A stretch of 6,181 bases of DNA from Bog-532 sp036495425 (GTDB taxonomy: Bacteria; Actinomycetota; Actinomycetes; Streptosporangiales; Streptosporangiaceae): contig DASXMW010000020.1 in the NCBI GenBank assembly GCA_036495425.1, positions 1-6,181 on the forward strand, given 5' to 3'. The stretch's first letter is position 1. Each line of letters begins with the position of its first letter. The notes beneath the pieces were generated by a model. The model saw only the letters and a list, made by a program, of their open reading frames with translations. It ran no database searches and was not told where the DNA came from. A program made the position numbers and the translations under genes. Shown here piece after piece: positions 1-6,181 of this stretch.

Positions 1-1991
1 TGGCCAATCCCGAGGTCCCCGAGCACAAGCGGTTCTGCGGCGCCTGCGAGCAGCCGGTCGGCCGCGGCGCCAACGGCCGGCCCGGGCTGACCGAAGGGTT
101 CTGCCGCAACTGCGGGACGCCGTTCTCGTTCCGGCCCAAGCTGGTCCCGGGCGAACTGGTGGCCGGGCAGTACGAGGTCCTGGGCTGCCTGGCCCACGGC
201 GGCCTGGGCTGGATCTACCTGGCCCGCGACCGCAACGTCAGCGACCGCTGGGTGGTGCTCAAGGGCCTGCTCAACATCGGCGACGCCGACGCCATGGCCG
301 CGGCCATGACCGAGCGGCAGTTCCTGGCCGAGGTCGAGCACCCGAGCATCGTCCGCATCTACAACTTCGTCCAGCACGCCGACCTGGGTGGCGACGACGC
401 CGGCTACATCGTGATGGAGTACGTCGGCGGCCAGTCCCTCAAGCAGATCCTGCAGGAGTACCGCCAGGCCGGCCACTCGCTGCCGCTCCCGGTGGCCCTG
501 GCCTACGCCCTGGAGGTGCTGCCCGCCCTCGGCCACCTGCACAGCCGCGGCCTGCTGTACTGCGACTTCAAGCCGGACAACGTGATCCAGACCGAGGAGC
601 AGCTGAAGCTGATCGACCTGGGCGGCGTGCGGCGGATCGACGACGATGACAGCCCGATCTACGGCACCGACGGCTACCAGGCCCCGGAGATCGCGGAGCA
701 CGGGCCGTCCCCGTCCTCCGACCTGTACACCGTGGGCCGGACCCTGGCCGTGCTGACCTTCGAGTTCGGCGGGTACTCGAGCCAGTACGCGCACAGCCTG
801 CCGGACCCGGCCCACGTGCCGGTGCTGAACGAGCACGAGTCGTTCTACTGGCTCCTGCGCCGGGCCACCGACCCGGACCCGCGGCGCCGGTTCACCTCGG
901 CCAGCGAGATGGCCGAGCAGCTGACCGGTGTGCTGCGCGAGGTGCTGGCGGTGGCCGACGGCCAGCCCCGGCCCGCGTTCTCCATCCTGTTCAGCCCGGA
1001 GCCCCAGGCCATCGGGGTGGCCGGCCTGGCCAATTCGGGGGCACAGCCCGACGCCTACGACCCGCCGTTGCCGGCCGAGGTGGTGGCCGGGCTGCCCGCC
1101 CCGCTGGTCGACGGGTCCGACCCGGCGGCCGGCTACCTGGCCACGCTGAGCTCGCTGGACCTGCCATTGCGGGCGGCGTCGCTGTCGGCGGCCGTGGCCG
1201 GGCAGCCCGGCACGCCACCGGACGTGGCCGCCTCGCCCGAGACCCGGCTGGCCCTGGCCCGGGCCCTGATCGCCCTGGGTGACGTGCCCCGGGCCCAGAC
1301 CGTGCTGGCCGCGCTGGCCGACCCGGGTGGCCTGGACTGGCGGGTCACCTGGCATCAGGCCCTGGGTGAGCTGATGGCGGGGCGCCCGGACCAGGCGGTC
1401 AAGGGGTTCGGCGCGGTCTGCGCCATGCTGCCGGGCGAGGTCGCGCCCAAGCTGGCCCTCGGCCTGGCCGCCGAAGCCAGCGGCGATCCGTCCCTGGCCG
1501 GCCGGTGTTTCTGGCTGGTGTCGACCGTCGACCGCTCCTACGTCAGCGCCGCGTTCGGCCTGGCCCGGATCTGGCTCGGGGCCGGGGACCGGGCGGGCGC
1601 GATCGCGGCCCTGGCCGCCATCCCCGACACCTCCAGCCACCACGTGGCCGCCCAGATCGCCGCGGTCCGGATCCAGGTGGCGGGCCGGCCACCCAGCGTG
1701 GTCGGCCCGGACGACCTGCAGCAGGCCAGCCGGCGGCTGAACCGGATCAAGCTCGACCCCGGGCGTCAGCATCAGCTCAGCGCGGAGATCCTGCGCGCCG
1801 CCCTGGACGGGGTCGCGGCCGGCCGCGACGTCGGTCACGGCCAGCTGCTGGGCTGCGAGCTGACCGAGCGCTCGCTGCGGTTCGGGCTGGAGAACCGCTA
1901 CCGGTCCCTGGCCCGGCTGGCCCCGGACGACACGTCCCGCGTCAGCCTGGTCGATCAGGCCAACGGCGTCCGGCCGAGGACGCTGTCGTGA
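1..1991 (+). CDS. pknG: PknG-type serine/threonine protein kinase with N-terminal rubredoxin-like zinc site and C-terminal TPR region (5' partial)
   Basis: Soluble Ser/Thr kinase; in mycobacteria the family controls glutamate/2-oxoglutarate metabolism through FHA proteins. The frame is open from base 3, so the true start lies outside the window; the in-frame GTG at 159 is internal, because the kinase-specific zinc site is encoded before it. Two Cys pairs, FCGAC and FCRNCG (bases 33-116), form the rubredoxin-like site. Numbering from base 159: glycine loop AHGGLGW (12-18), ATP lysine K35, catalytic YCDFKPDN (D136), DLGG in place of DFG (D153), and APE after YGTDGYQ. The catalytic loop lacks the HRD arginine, as is typical of PknG. 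A linker with the family-like PAPLVDGSDPAAGYL leads into a helical TPR-like region from about residue 355 to the end. About 662 codons are present against roughly 750 residues in M. tuberculosis PknG, so only an N-terminal piece is missing. No membrane segment is seen. It is first in the visible operon and overlaps the phosphatase start by 4 bases. Confidence 0.95.
   Translation, partial: ANPEVPEHKRFCGACEQPVGRGANGRPGLTEGFCRNCGTPFSFRPKLVPGELVAGQYEVLGCLAHGGLGWIYLARDRNVSDRWVVLKGLLNIGDADAMAAAMTERQFLAEVEHPSIVRIYNFVQHADLGGDDAGYIVMEYVGGQSLKQILQEYRQAGHSLPLPVALAYALEVLPALGHLHSRGLLYCDFKPDNVIQTEEQLKLIDLGGVRRIDDDDSPIYGTDGYQAPEIAEHGPSPSSDLYTVGRTLAVLTFEFGGYSSQYAHSLPDPAHVPVLNEHESFYWLLRRATDPDPRRRFTSASEMAEQLTGVLREVLAVADGQPRPAFSILFSPEPQAIGVAGLANSGAQPDAYDPPLPAEVVAGLPAPLVDGSDPAAGYLATLSSLDLPLRAASLSAAVAGQPGTPPDVAASPETRLALARALIALGDVPRAQTVLAALADPGGLDWRVTWHQALGELMAGRPDQAVKGFGAVCAMLPGEVAPKLALGLAAEASGDPSLAGRCFWLVSTVDRSYVSAAFGLARIWLGAGDRAGAIAALAAIPDTSSHHVAAQIAAVRIQVAGRPPSVVGPDDLQQASRRLNRIKLDPGRQHQLSAEILRAALDGVAAGRDVGHGQLLGCELTERSLRFGLENRYRSLARLAPDDTSRVSLVDQANGVRPRTLS
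1976..1980 (+). promoter_or_regulatory. Shine-Dalgarno site for the PP2C gene
   Basis: GAGGA lies 7 bases before the GTG at 1988, inside the last codons of the kinase gene. It supports GTG 1988 as the start, even though the same frame stays open far upstream (to 1505) as a shadow of the kinase. The GTGA overlap of start and stop suggests translational coupling. Confidence 0.7.
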
Positions 1992-2884
1992 CCGCCGCCC
2001 GCCCCATCAAGCTGGACTGCCCGTCCTGCGCCCGGCCCGCCGAGCTGGCCGACCACTTCTGCGAGGCCTGCGGCACCGCACTGCTGCCGATGCTGGCCGA
2101 CGCCGCCGACCACACCGAGCTCGACCTGGGCCAGGTCGCGGGGGCGAGCGACCGGGGCCTGCGGCACCGGCGGAACGAGGACGCGCTGGCCCTGGCCCGG
2201 GCCGACACCGAGCACGGCCCGGTGGCGATCGCCGTGGTCTGCGACGGGATCTCCAGCGCGGACCGGCCCGACGAGGCCTCGCTGGCCGCGGCCCGCACCG
2301 CGGCCCGGACGCTGGCCACGCTGATCCCGGGCGGGGTCAGCCCGGCCGACGCCTCGGCCCGGGCCATGCAGGCGGCCCGGGCGGCGGTCGAGGCGCTGGC
2401 CGGGCCGGGCGCGGAATCGCCCGCGGCCACCTTCGTCTCCGCGGTGCTGACCCAGGACACGATCACCCTGTGCTGGCTGGGGGACAGCCGCGGCTACTGG
2501 CTGGACTCCCGGCCGCAGTTCACCGATCAGCAGCTGACCACGGACGACTCGCTGGCCGCCGAACTGGTGGCCCAGGGTCAGCTGTCGGCCGCCGACGCGC
2601 TCAGCTCACCCGAGGCGCACGTGGTCACGCGCTGGATCGGCACCGACGACGACGACCCCGAACCGCACCTGGCCCAGTTCTCACCCACCGGGCCGGGCGT
2701 GCTGCTGCTCTGCTCGGACGGGCTGTGGAACTACGCGCCCGAGCCCGGCAAGCTGGCCGCGCTGGCCATGCCGGGGGCCCGGGCCGACCCGCCCGGGGCC
2801 GCCGCCGCCCTGGTCCAGTTCGCGCTCGACGCCGGCGGGATGGACAACATCACCGTCGCGCTGGCCCCCTTTCCTCCGGCCTGA
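1988..2884 (+). CDS. PP2C-family protein serine/threonine phosphatase with N-terminal zinc ribbon
   Basis: Metal-dependent (Mn/Mg) phosphoprotein phosphatase, 298 residues, predicted cytosolic: no signal peptide or membrane segment. The start is GTG 1988, overlapping the kinase stop as GTGA, with GAGGA upstream; upstream translation in this frame is Arg/Gly-rich shadow. Residues 11-29 form a zinc ribbon (CPSC, then CEACG). The PP2C fold follows from about residue 50: RRNEDA (D65), VVCDGISS (D86), WLGDSRGYW (165-171), LCSDGLWN (D244) and GMDNITVA (D286). All the metal-binding aspartates expected of the family are present, so it should be active. Its likely substrates are the proteins phosphorylated by the adjacent PknG-type kinase, possibly including the kinase, the VWA protein or the FHA protein; this is inferred from co-transcription. 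M. tuberculosis pknG has no such dedicated phosphatase beside it. Confidence 0.93.
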   Translation: MTAARPIKLDCPSCARPAELADHFCEACGTALLPMLADAADHTELDLGQVAGASDRGLRHRRNEDALALARADTEHGPVAIAVVCDGISSADRPDEASLAAARTAARTLATLIPGGVSPADASARAMQAARAAVEALAGPGAESPAATFVSAVLTQDTITLCWLGDSRGYWLDSRPQFTDQQLTTDDSLAAELVAQGQLSAADALSSPEAHVVTRWIGTDDDDPEPHLAQFSPTGPGVLLLCSDGLWNYAPEPGKLAALAMPGARADPPGAAAALVQFALDAGGMDNITVALAPFPPA

Positions 2885-2895
2885 CCCCATACGCT

Positions 2896-2901
2896 GAGGA
2901 G
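2896..2901 (+). promoter_or_regulatory. Shine-Dalgarno site for the VWA gene
   Basis: GAGGAG sits 10 bases before ATG 2912, in the 27-base gap after the phosphatase stop. It is a strong match to the anti-Shine-Dalgarno sequence and fixes the start of the VWA gene. The gap is too short for a separate promoter and terminator. Confidence 0.75.
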
Positions 2902-2911
2902 CTCTTCTCCC

Positions 2912-4222
2912 ATGACCCCACCCGGCCCGGACCTGGCTGACTTCACCCTTGACGTCTTCCAGAACGAATACCTGCCGGCCGGGAGCCGGGACGTCAACGC
3001 GATCGTCACCGTGACGTCCGGGCGCCTGGCCGCCCCGCAGGGCATCCCGGAGGCGGCGGAGATCATCATGGTGGACTGCTCCGGGTCCATGAACGACCCG
3101 GCCGACAAGATGGCCGAGGCCAAGACGGCCACGGCCGCGGCCGTCGACGCGCTGCGGGACGGCACCTCGTTCGCGGTCATCGCCGGGAACGAGAAGGCCC
3201 ACGCGATCTACCCGCCCGACGCCAGCCTGGCCGTGGCCTCGCCGCAGGCCCGGGACGCGGCCAAGCAGGCCGTGCGGGGCCTGCGGGCCGACGGCGGCAC
3301 CGCGATCGGCGAGTGGCTGCTGCTGGCCCACCAGATCTTCACCAGCGGAGGCCGGGACGGCGAGGCCACCCCGGTCCGGCACGCGATCCTGCTCACCGAC
3401 GGCAAGAACCAGCACGAGACCACGGACAAGCTGGCCGGGGCCATCTCCTGGTGCGAGGGCGCCTACCGCTGCGACTGCCGGGGCGTCGGGACCGACTGGG
3501 AGGTCGCCGAACTGCGCAAGATCTCCACCGCGCTGCTGGGCACGGTGGACATCGTGGCCGACCCGGCCGGGCTGGCCGCCGACTTCACCTCGCTCATGCG
3601 CACCGCCATGAGCAAGCCGATCGGGCACGTGTCGCTGCGGGTGTGGACCCCGCAGCACGCCCAGATCAAGTTCCTCAAGCAGGTGGCCCCGGACGTCGTC
3701 GACCTCACCGGCCGCCGGGCCACGGCCAGCCCGCAGGCGGGCGACTACCCGGCCGGGGCCTGGGGGCCGGGCGAGAGCCGGGACTACCACCTGTGCGTCG
3801 AAGTCAGCCCGGCCGGCGTCGGCCAGGAGATGCTGGCCGCCCGGGTCGGCCTGGTTTCCGGGCCGGGATCACAGGTCTTCGGCCAGGGGCTGGTGCGGGC
3901 CCTGTGGACCGACGACGAGGCCCTGTCCACCCGGATCAACCCGCACGTGGCTCACTACACCGGCCAGGCCGAACTGGCCCAGGTCATTCAGGACGGGCTG
4001 CAGGCCCGCAAGGAAGGCGACGAGGACACCGCCACGGCCAAGCTGGGCCGGGCCGTCACCCTGGCCAACCAGGCCGGGCACGAGGACACGGCCCGGCTGC
4101 TGGCCAAGGTCGTGGAGGTGCACGACGCCACCGGGACCGTCCGGCTCCGGAAGAAGGTCGCGGACGCCGACGAGATGGCGCTCGACACCCGGTCCACCAA
4201 GACGGTCCGTACGAAGAAGTAA
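2912..4222 (+). CDS. von Willebrand factor type A (VWA) domain protein with intact MIDAS
   Basis: Predicted cytosolic 436-residue VWA protein; such proteins bind a divalent metal and partner proteins, often as scaffolds or regulators. ATG 2912 is supported by GAGGAG 10 bases upstream. The VWA domain spans about residues 45-230. The metal ion-dependent adhesion site is complete: DCSGSM (D55, S57, S59), GGTAIGEW (T130) and LLTDGKNQ (D163). A cysteine cluster (WCEGAYRCDCRG, near 180) lies in the last part of the domain. A beta-rich segment (about 232-330) follows, then a helical segment (about 345-410) that could be a degenerate TPR-like hairpin. The protein ends in a basic, Thr-rich tail (ALDTRSTKTVRTKK). 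There is no signal peptide or transmembrane segment, so it is probably not an adhesin. Its place between phosphatase and FHA genes suggests a scaffold or substrate of the phosphorylation circuit; that role is inferred. Confidence 0.92.
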   Translation: MTPPGPDLADFTLDVFQNEYLPAGSRDVNAIVTVTSGRLAAPQGIPEAAEIIMVDCSGSMNDPADKMAEAKTATAAAVDALRDGTSFAVIAGNEKAHAIYPPDASLAVASPQARDAAKQAVRGLRADGGTAIGEWLLLAHQIFTSGGRDGEATPVRHAILLTDGKNQHETTDKLAGAISWCEGAYRCDCRGVGTDWEVAELRKISTALLGTVDIVADPAGLAADFTSLMRTAMSKPIGHVSLRVWTPQHAQIKFLKQVAPDVVDLTGRRATASPQAGDYPAGAWGPGESRDYHLCVEVSPAGVGQEMLAARVGLVSGPGSQVFGQGLVRALWTDDEALSTRINPHVAHYTGQAELAQVIQDGLQARKEGDEDTATAKLGRAVTLANQAGHEDTARLLAKVVEVHDATGTVRLRKKVADADEMALDTRSTKTVRTKK

Positions 4223-4232
4223 GCAGGGTTTT

Positions 4233-4239
4233 GGAAAGG
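4233..4239 (+). promoter_or_regulatory. Shine-Dalgarno site for the FHA gene
   Basis: GGAAAGG lies 9 bases before ATG 4249 in the 26-base gap after the VWA stop. It identifies ATG 4249 as the true start; the same frame is open back to 3313 only as a shadow of the VWA gene. Confidence 0.7.
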
Positions 4240-4248
4240 CGAACTGAC

Positions 4249-4959
4249 ATGCCGACCTGTCCAGCCGGTCACGACTCTGGGAGCAATGACTTCTGTGACC
4301 TGTGTGGCATCCGGATCGGCAGCCACCCGGTCGCCGTGCCGGGGCCTCGTGAGGCCCAGCCGGTCACGCCGGGGGGCTGGTCCCCGGGCTGGTTCGACGG
4401 CACGCCGTCACAGCCGTCCGGGCCGTCCCGGCCCTACGTGCCGGCGCCGGCGCCGTCGGCCGAGCCCTGCCCGCGCTGTGCCACCGGCCGGACCGGGCAG
4501 TTCTGTGAGGTGTGCGGGTACGACTTCGAGTCCGGCTCCGGCCCGGTCACGCTGACCGCCTGGGTGGCCGAGGTCGGTGCCGACCGGGCCTACTTCGACC
4601 AGGTCGTCGCCTTGGGCGGCGAGGACGCGGCCACACTGCGGTTCCCGGTCTACTGCCCCCGCCGCCGGTTCCGGCTCAGCGGCCGGGAGGTGCGCATCGG
4701 CCGCCGCAGCGTCTCCCGTGGCATCGAGCCGGAGATCGATCTGACCGGGCCGCCCACCGACCCCGGGGTGTCCCGGCTGCACGCGGTCCTGGTGCCCGGG
4801 GACGATGGCCAGCTGGCGGTCATCGACCCCGGGTCGGAGAACGGCACGCTGGTCAACGGGCGCGAGATCCCGCACGGTGTGCCGGTGCCGCTCGGCGAGG
4901 GGGACGTCATCTACCTGGGCGCCTGGACCGCCATCCACATCTCCGGCGCGCACCTTTGA
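4249..4959 (+). CDS. Double zinc-ribbon FHA-domain phosphothreonine-binding protein
   Basis: Predicted cytosolic reader of phosphothreonine, 236 residues. Residues 4-20 form a first zinc ribbon (C4, H8, C16, C19; CPAGH then FCDLCG). A Pro/Gly/Ser-rich linker (about 24-72) follows, then a second ribbon (C74, C77, C86, C89). A short beta-rich stretch (about 95-145, including FPVYCPRRRF) leads into the C-terminal FHA domain. Key FHA residues are all present: IGRR (G151, R152), SRLH (S175, R176, H178) and ENGTLVNG (N198, N203, G204), so phosphopeptide binding should be intact. By domain it recalls GarA, the FHA substrate of mycobacterial PknG, but it lacks the ETTS-type N-terminal phosphorylation motif and has zinc ribbons instead, so it should not be named GarA. 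It is last in the visible operon; the coding strand switches after it. The domain call is firm; the role as partner of the upstream kinase is inferred. Confidence 0.93.
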   Translation: MPTCPAGHDSGSNDFCDLCGIRIGSHPVAVPGPREAQPVTPGGWSPGWFDGTPSQPSGPSRPYVPAPAPSAEPCPRCATGRTGQFCEVCGYDFESGSGPVTLTAWVAEVGADRAYFDQVVALGGEDAATLRFPVYCPRRRFRLSGREVRIGRRSVSRGIEPEIDLTGPPTDPGVSRLHAVLVPGDDGQLAVIDPGSENGTLVNGREIPHGVPVPLGEGDVIYLGAWTAIHISGAHL

Positions 4960-4961
4960 TC

Positions 4962-4970
4962 GGGGGGGGG
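4962..4970 (+). repeat. Homopolymer run of nine G
   Basis: Nine consecutive G begin two bases after the FHA stop codon. It lies outside any coding frame, so a length change would not alter a protein. Runs like this are prone to slippage and to sequencing error, so the exact length is uncertain. Confidence 0.85.
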
Positions 4971-4989
4971 CGACCCAGTGGCTCATTCT

Positions 4990-5033
4990 CTCGCGGCTGG
5001 TTCGGTGCGGACTGTGCTGAACTGGTCCGCGAG
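4990..5033. repeat. Inverted repeats in the convergent junction (possible hairpins)
   Basis: Two overlapping, mutually exclusive inverted repeats are visible. CTCGCGG (4990-4996) pairs with CCGCGAG (5027-5033), and GCGGAC (5007-5012) pairs with GTCCGC (5025-5030) across a 12-base loop. Neither is followed by a run of T on either strand, so a rho-independent terminator is not supported. In DNA this rich in G and C, short pairings like these can arise by chance. Confidence 0.25.
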
Positions 5034-5107
5034 TCGGCTGGCCGGGTAGCCGCGCTGCGCCGCGAGGGTTTGCGTCCGCGGTCACGCCTCCTGTCCTGGT
5101 CCGGCGG

Positions 5108-6181
5108 TCACCCAGGCACCGGGGGCCGGGCCTGGAAGAGCTGCAGTTGCTCGCCCTCGGGCAGCGATACCGTGGGGCCTGCGACAAGGTCGAGCCGCGA
5201 GCCGACAGCAAGGTCTTTGACCACGCCGGTGACGGTGACCTGGCCGACGGGCGATTGGTCCACCACCTGGGCGGCGATGTCCGCGGCCGGGCAGGAGACG
5301 CTGCCGGCGGTGAACTGGAGTTCTCCCGCGTGCACCGTCAGCCGCAGGGCAGGCTGCTGCTCGATCAGGGCGAGGGCACATTCCACCGCGCGGACCGCGC
5401 CGTCGAAGGTATAGATGACCCCGCCGTGGCTCGGGGCAGGCCGGCCCAGAAACCGCCCGATCACGCCGACCAGGGACGCATCCATAGCCCGGTCGACAGC
5501 CAGTAGGGCTGACAGGAACGAGGGCGGGCCCGATAGCGCTGGGTGGTCGGTCCTGAGGAAGCGTTTCACCTCGTCAAAGAATCGCTCGTTGTCCCCGAGC
5601 CAGATCGCATGATCGACGCCCGCCAGTTCCACATAGCGCGCTTCCGGGAGATGCTCGGCCAGGTACCGGCTGTTGGCCGGGGGAACGAGGACATCGTCAC
5701 GCCGGTGCATGACCAGGCTCGGAGCGTGCACCGCCGGGCACAAGCCGCGCAGCTCGATGGCGGCCGCCATGCGGATGATGGCGTAGGCCGCCGCCGGGCT
5801 GGCGCCGTGGCGCTCGAAGCGGGCGACGTGGGCCATCCCGCTTTCTGTACTGGCCGCGGTGGGCAGGAAGGGGGCCATGAACTGGCCGCTGCCCCACACC
5901 TGCCGCATGATCTGCCACGCCGCCGCTGGGTCCGCGAACACGTTGACGACGGCGTTGGCCCCGCTGTCCAGGGTGGGGCTGATGAGGCCCCCGTAGAGGA
6001 TCAGGCCGTTGGTCCGGGACGGGTAGGAAGCCGCGAAGAGCATGCCGAGGGCGACGCCTTCGGAGAACCCGAACACGGCGGCCCGATGCGCGCCGGCGGC
6101 GTCCATGACCGCCCGCACCTCATCCATGCGCTGTTCCAGGGTCAGGCAGGACGGGTCGGCGACCGGGTCGGACAATCCGGT
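5108..6181 (-). CDS. Alpha/beta hydrolase fused to a degenerate adenylate/guanylate cyclase-like domain (5' partial)
   Basis: The minus-strand frame is open to the right edge. Its first codons there read TGLSDPV, matching the conserved family stretch after the oxyanion-side loop, so the TTG at 6175 is internal and the start lies outside the window. Numbering from that TTG: nucleophile elbow GFSEG (S38), the acid in HRRDDVLVP (probably D161) and the histidine in GVDHAIW (H189), so the hydrolase triad is intact. From about residue 215 the C-terminus resembles the class III cyclase domain found fused to such hydrolases: YTFDGAVRAVECALALIE, VHAGEL, ADIAAQV and VVKDLAVGS are recognisable. Catalytic features are lost: the FTDIVGST metal motif is absent or shortened, GDG reads HGG, and the NxxAR-type arginine is glutamine. 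Likely a hydrolase with a non-catalytic regulatory domain. Its substrate is unknown. It converges on the operon; no shared function is evident. Confidence 0.88.
   Translation of the reverse strand, partial: TGLSDPVADPSCLTLEQRMDEVRAVMDAAGAHRAAVFGFSEGVALGMLFAASYPSRTNGLILYGGLISPTLDSGANAVVNVFADPAAAWQIMRQVWGSGQFMAPFLPTAASTESGMAHVARFERHGASPAAAYAIIRMAAAIELRGLCPAVHAPSLVMHRRDDVLVPPANSRYLAEHLPEARYVELAGVDHAIWLGDNERFFDEVKRFLRTDHPALSGPPSFLSALLAVDRAMDASLVGVIGRFLGRPAPSHGGVIYTFDGAVRAVECALALIEQQPALRLTVHAGELQFTAGSVSCPAADIAAQVVDQSPVGQVTVTGVVKDLAVGSRLDLVAGPTVSLPEGEQLQLFQARPPVPG

Larger units (their letters stand above)
4960..5107. other. Convergent intergenic junction without a recognisable gene
   Basis: These 148 bases separate the stops of two convergent genes. 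I see no gene and no canonical intrinsic terminator: GC-rich inverted repeats occur but none is followed by a T-tract. Frames that cross this stretch are continuations of shadow frames from the neighbouring genes. Transcription from both sides must end here or run into the opposite gene. Confidence 0.7.

Noticed and set aside
159..161. GTG at 159 as the kinase start
   Set aside because: The frame is open upstream and encodes the rubredoxin-like Cys pairs typical of PknG, so the GTG is an internal valine codon.
1505..1987. Upstream extension of the phosphatase frame
   Set aside because: The extension is Arg/Gly/Pro-rich and overlaps the TPR region of the kinase in another frame. The GTG at 1988 has a ribosome binding site and precedes the zinc ribbon.
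2681..3790. Long minus-strand open frame (369 codons) opposite the phosphatase end and the VWA gene
   Set aside because: Its translation is Gly/Arg/Val-rich with no recognisable domain, and it lies antisense to a gene with a full set of VWA motifs. Long spurious frames are expected in DNA with this GC content.
3313..4248. Upstream extension of the FHA frame
   Set aside because: It is a low-complexity shadow of the VWA gene. ATG 4249 with GGAAAGG upstream precedes the first zinc-ribbon cysteine by three residues.
5007..5030. Intrinsic terminator in the convergent junction
   Set aside because: The six-pair stem has a 12-base loop and no T-tract on either strand, so it does not meet the usual pattern.
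4512..5414. Plus-strand open frame of 300 codons across the FHA end, the junction and the hydrolase
   Set aside because: It is Arg-rich, lacks motifs and ignores both real stops. It is a frame-shifted shadow of FHA and the antisense of the hydrolase.
6173..6175. TTG at 6175 as the hydrolase start
   Set aside because: The two codons before it (Thr-Gly) complete the conserved TGLSD stretch of this hydrolase family, so the gene continues past the window edge.
1..6181. tRNA, rRNA, CRISPR array, insertion sequence or attachment site
   Set aside because: I found no regularly spaced repeats, no transposase-like protein, no flanking inverted repeats and no tRNA-like fold in the non-coding stretches.

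Overview
The window is very GC-rich, with codons ending almost always in G or C and GTG/ATG starts. Together with a PknG-type kinase and a hydrolase/cyclase-like fusion, this points to an actinomycete (Actinomycetota). I cannot place it more finely from this window alone.

Layout: (1) Bases 1-4959, plus strand, hold four tightly packed genes that look like one operon. They are a PknG-type Ser/Thr kinase (5' end outside the window), a PP2C-type phosphatase whose start overlaps the kinase stop by 4 bases, a von Willebrand factor A (VWA) protein 27 bases further on, and a double zinc-ribbon + FHA protein after another 26 bases. Each internal gene has a plausible Shine-Dalgarno sequence. (2) Bases 4960-5107 are a short non-coding junction with a run of nine G and weak hairpins but no clear terminator. 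(3) Bases 5108-6181, minus strand, hold an alpha/beta hydrolase fused to a degenerate adenylate/guanylate cyclase-like domain. It converges on the operon and its 5' end lies beyond the right edge.

How the genes may work together (inference): the operon encodes a writer (kinase), an eraser (PP2C), a phosphothreonine reader (FHA) and a metal-dependent adhesion/scaffold protein (VWA). That is a complete cytosolic Ser/Thr phosphorylation circuit. Three of the four proteins carry N-terminal cysteine zinc ribbons, suggesting a shared redox or metal input or a shared docking mode. The combination resembles, by domain content only, the TerY-P triad (VWA + PP2C + kinase) and the kinase/phosphatase/FHA pathway that controls type VI secretion. 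It also recalls the mycobacterial PknG-GarA pair. The hydrolase gene has no evident functional link to the operon.
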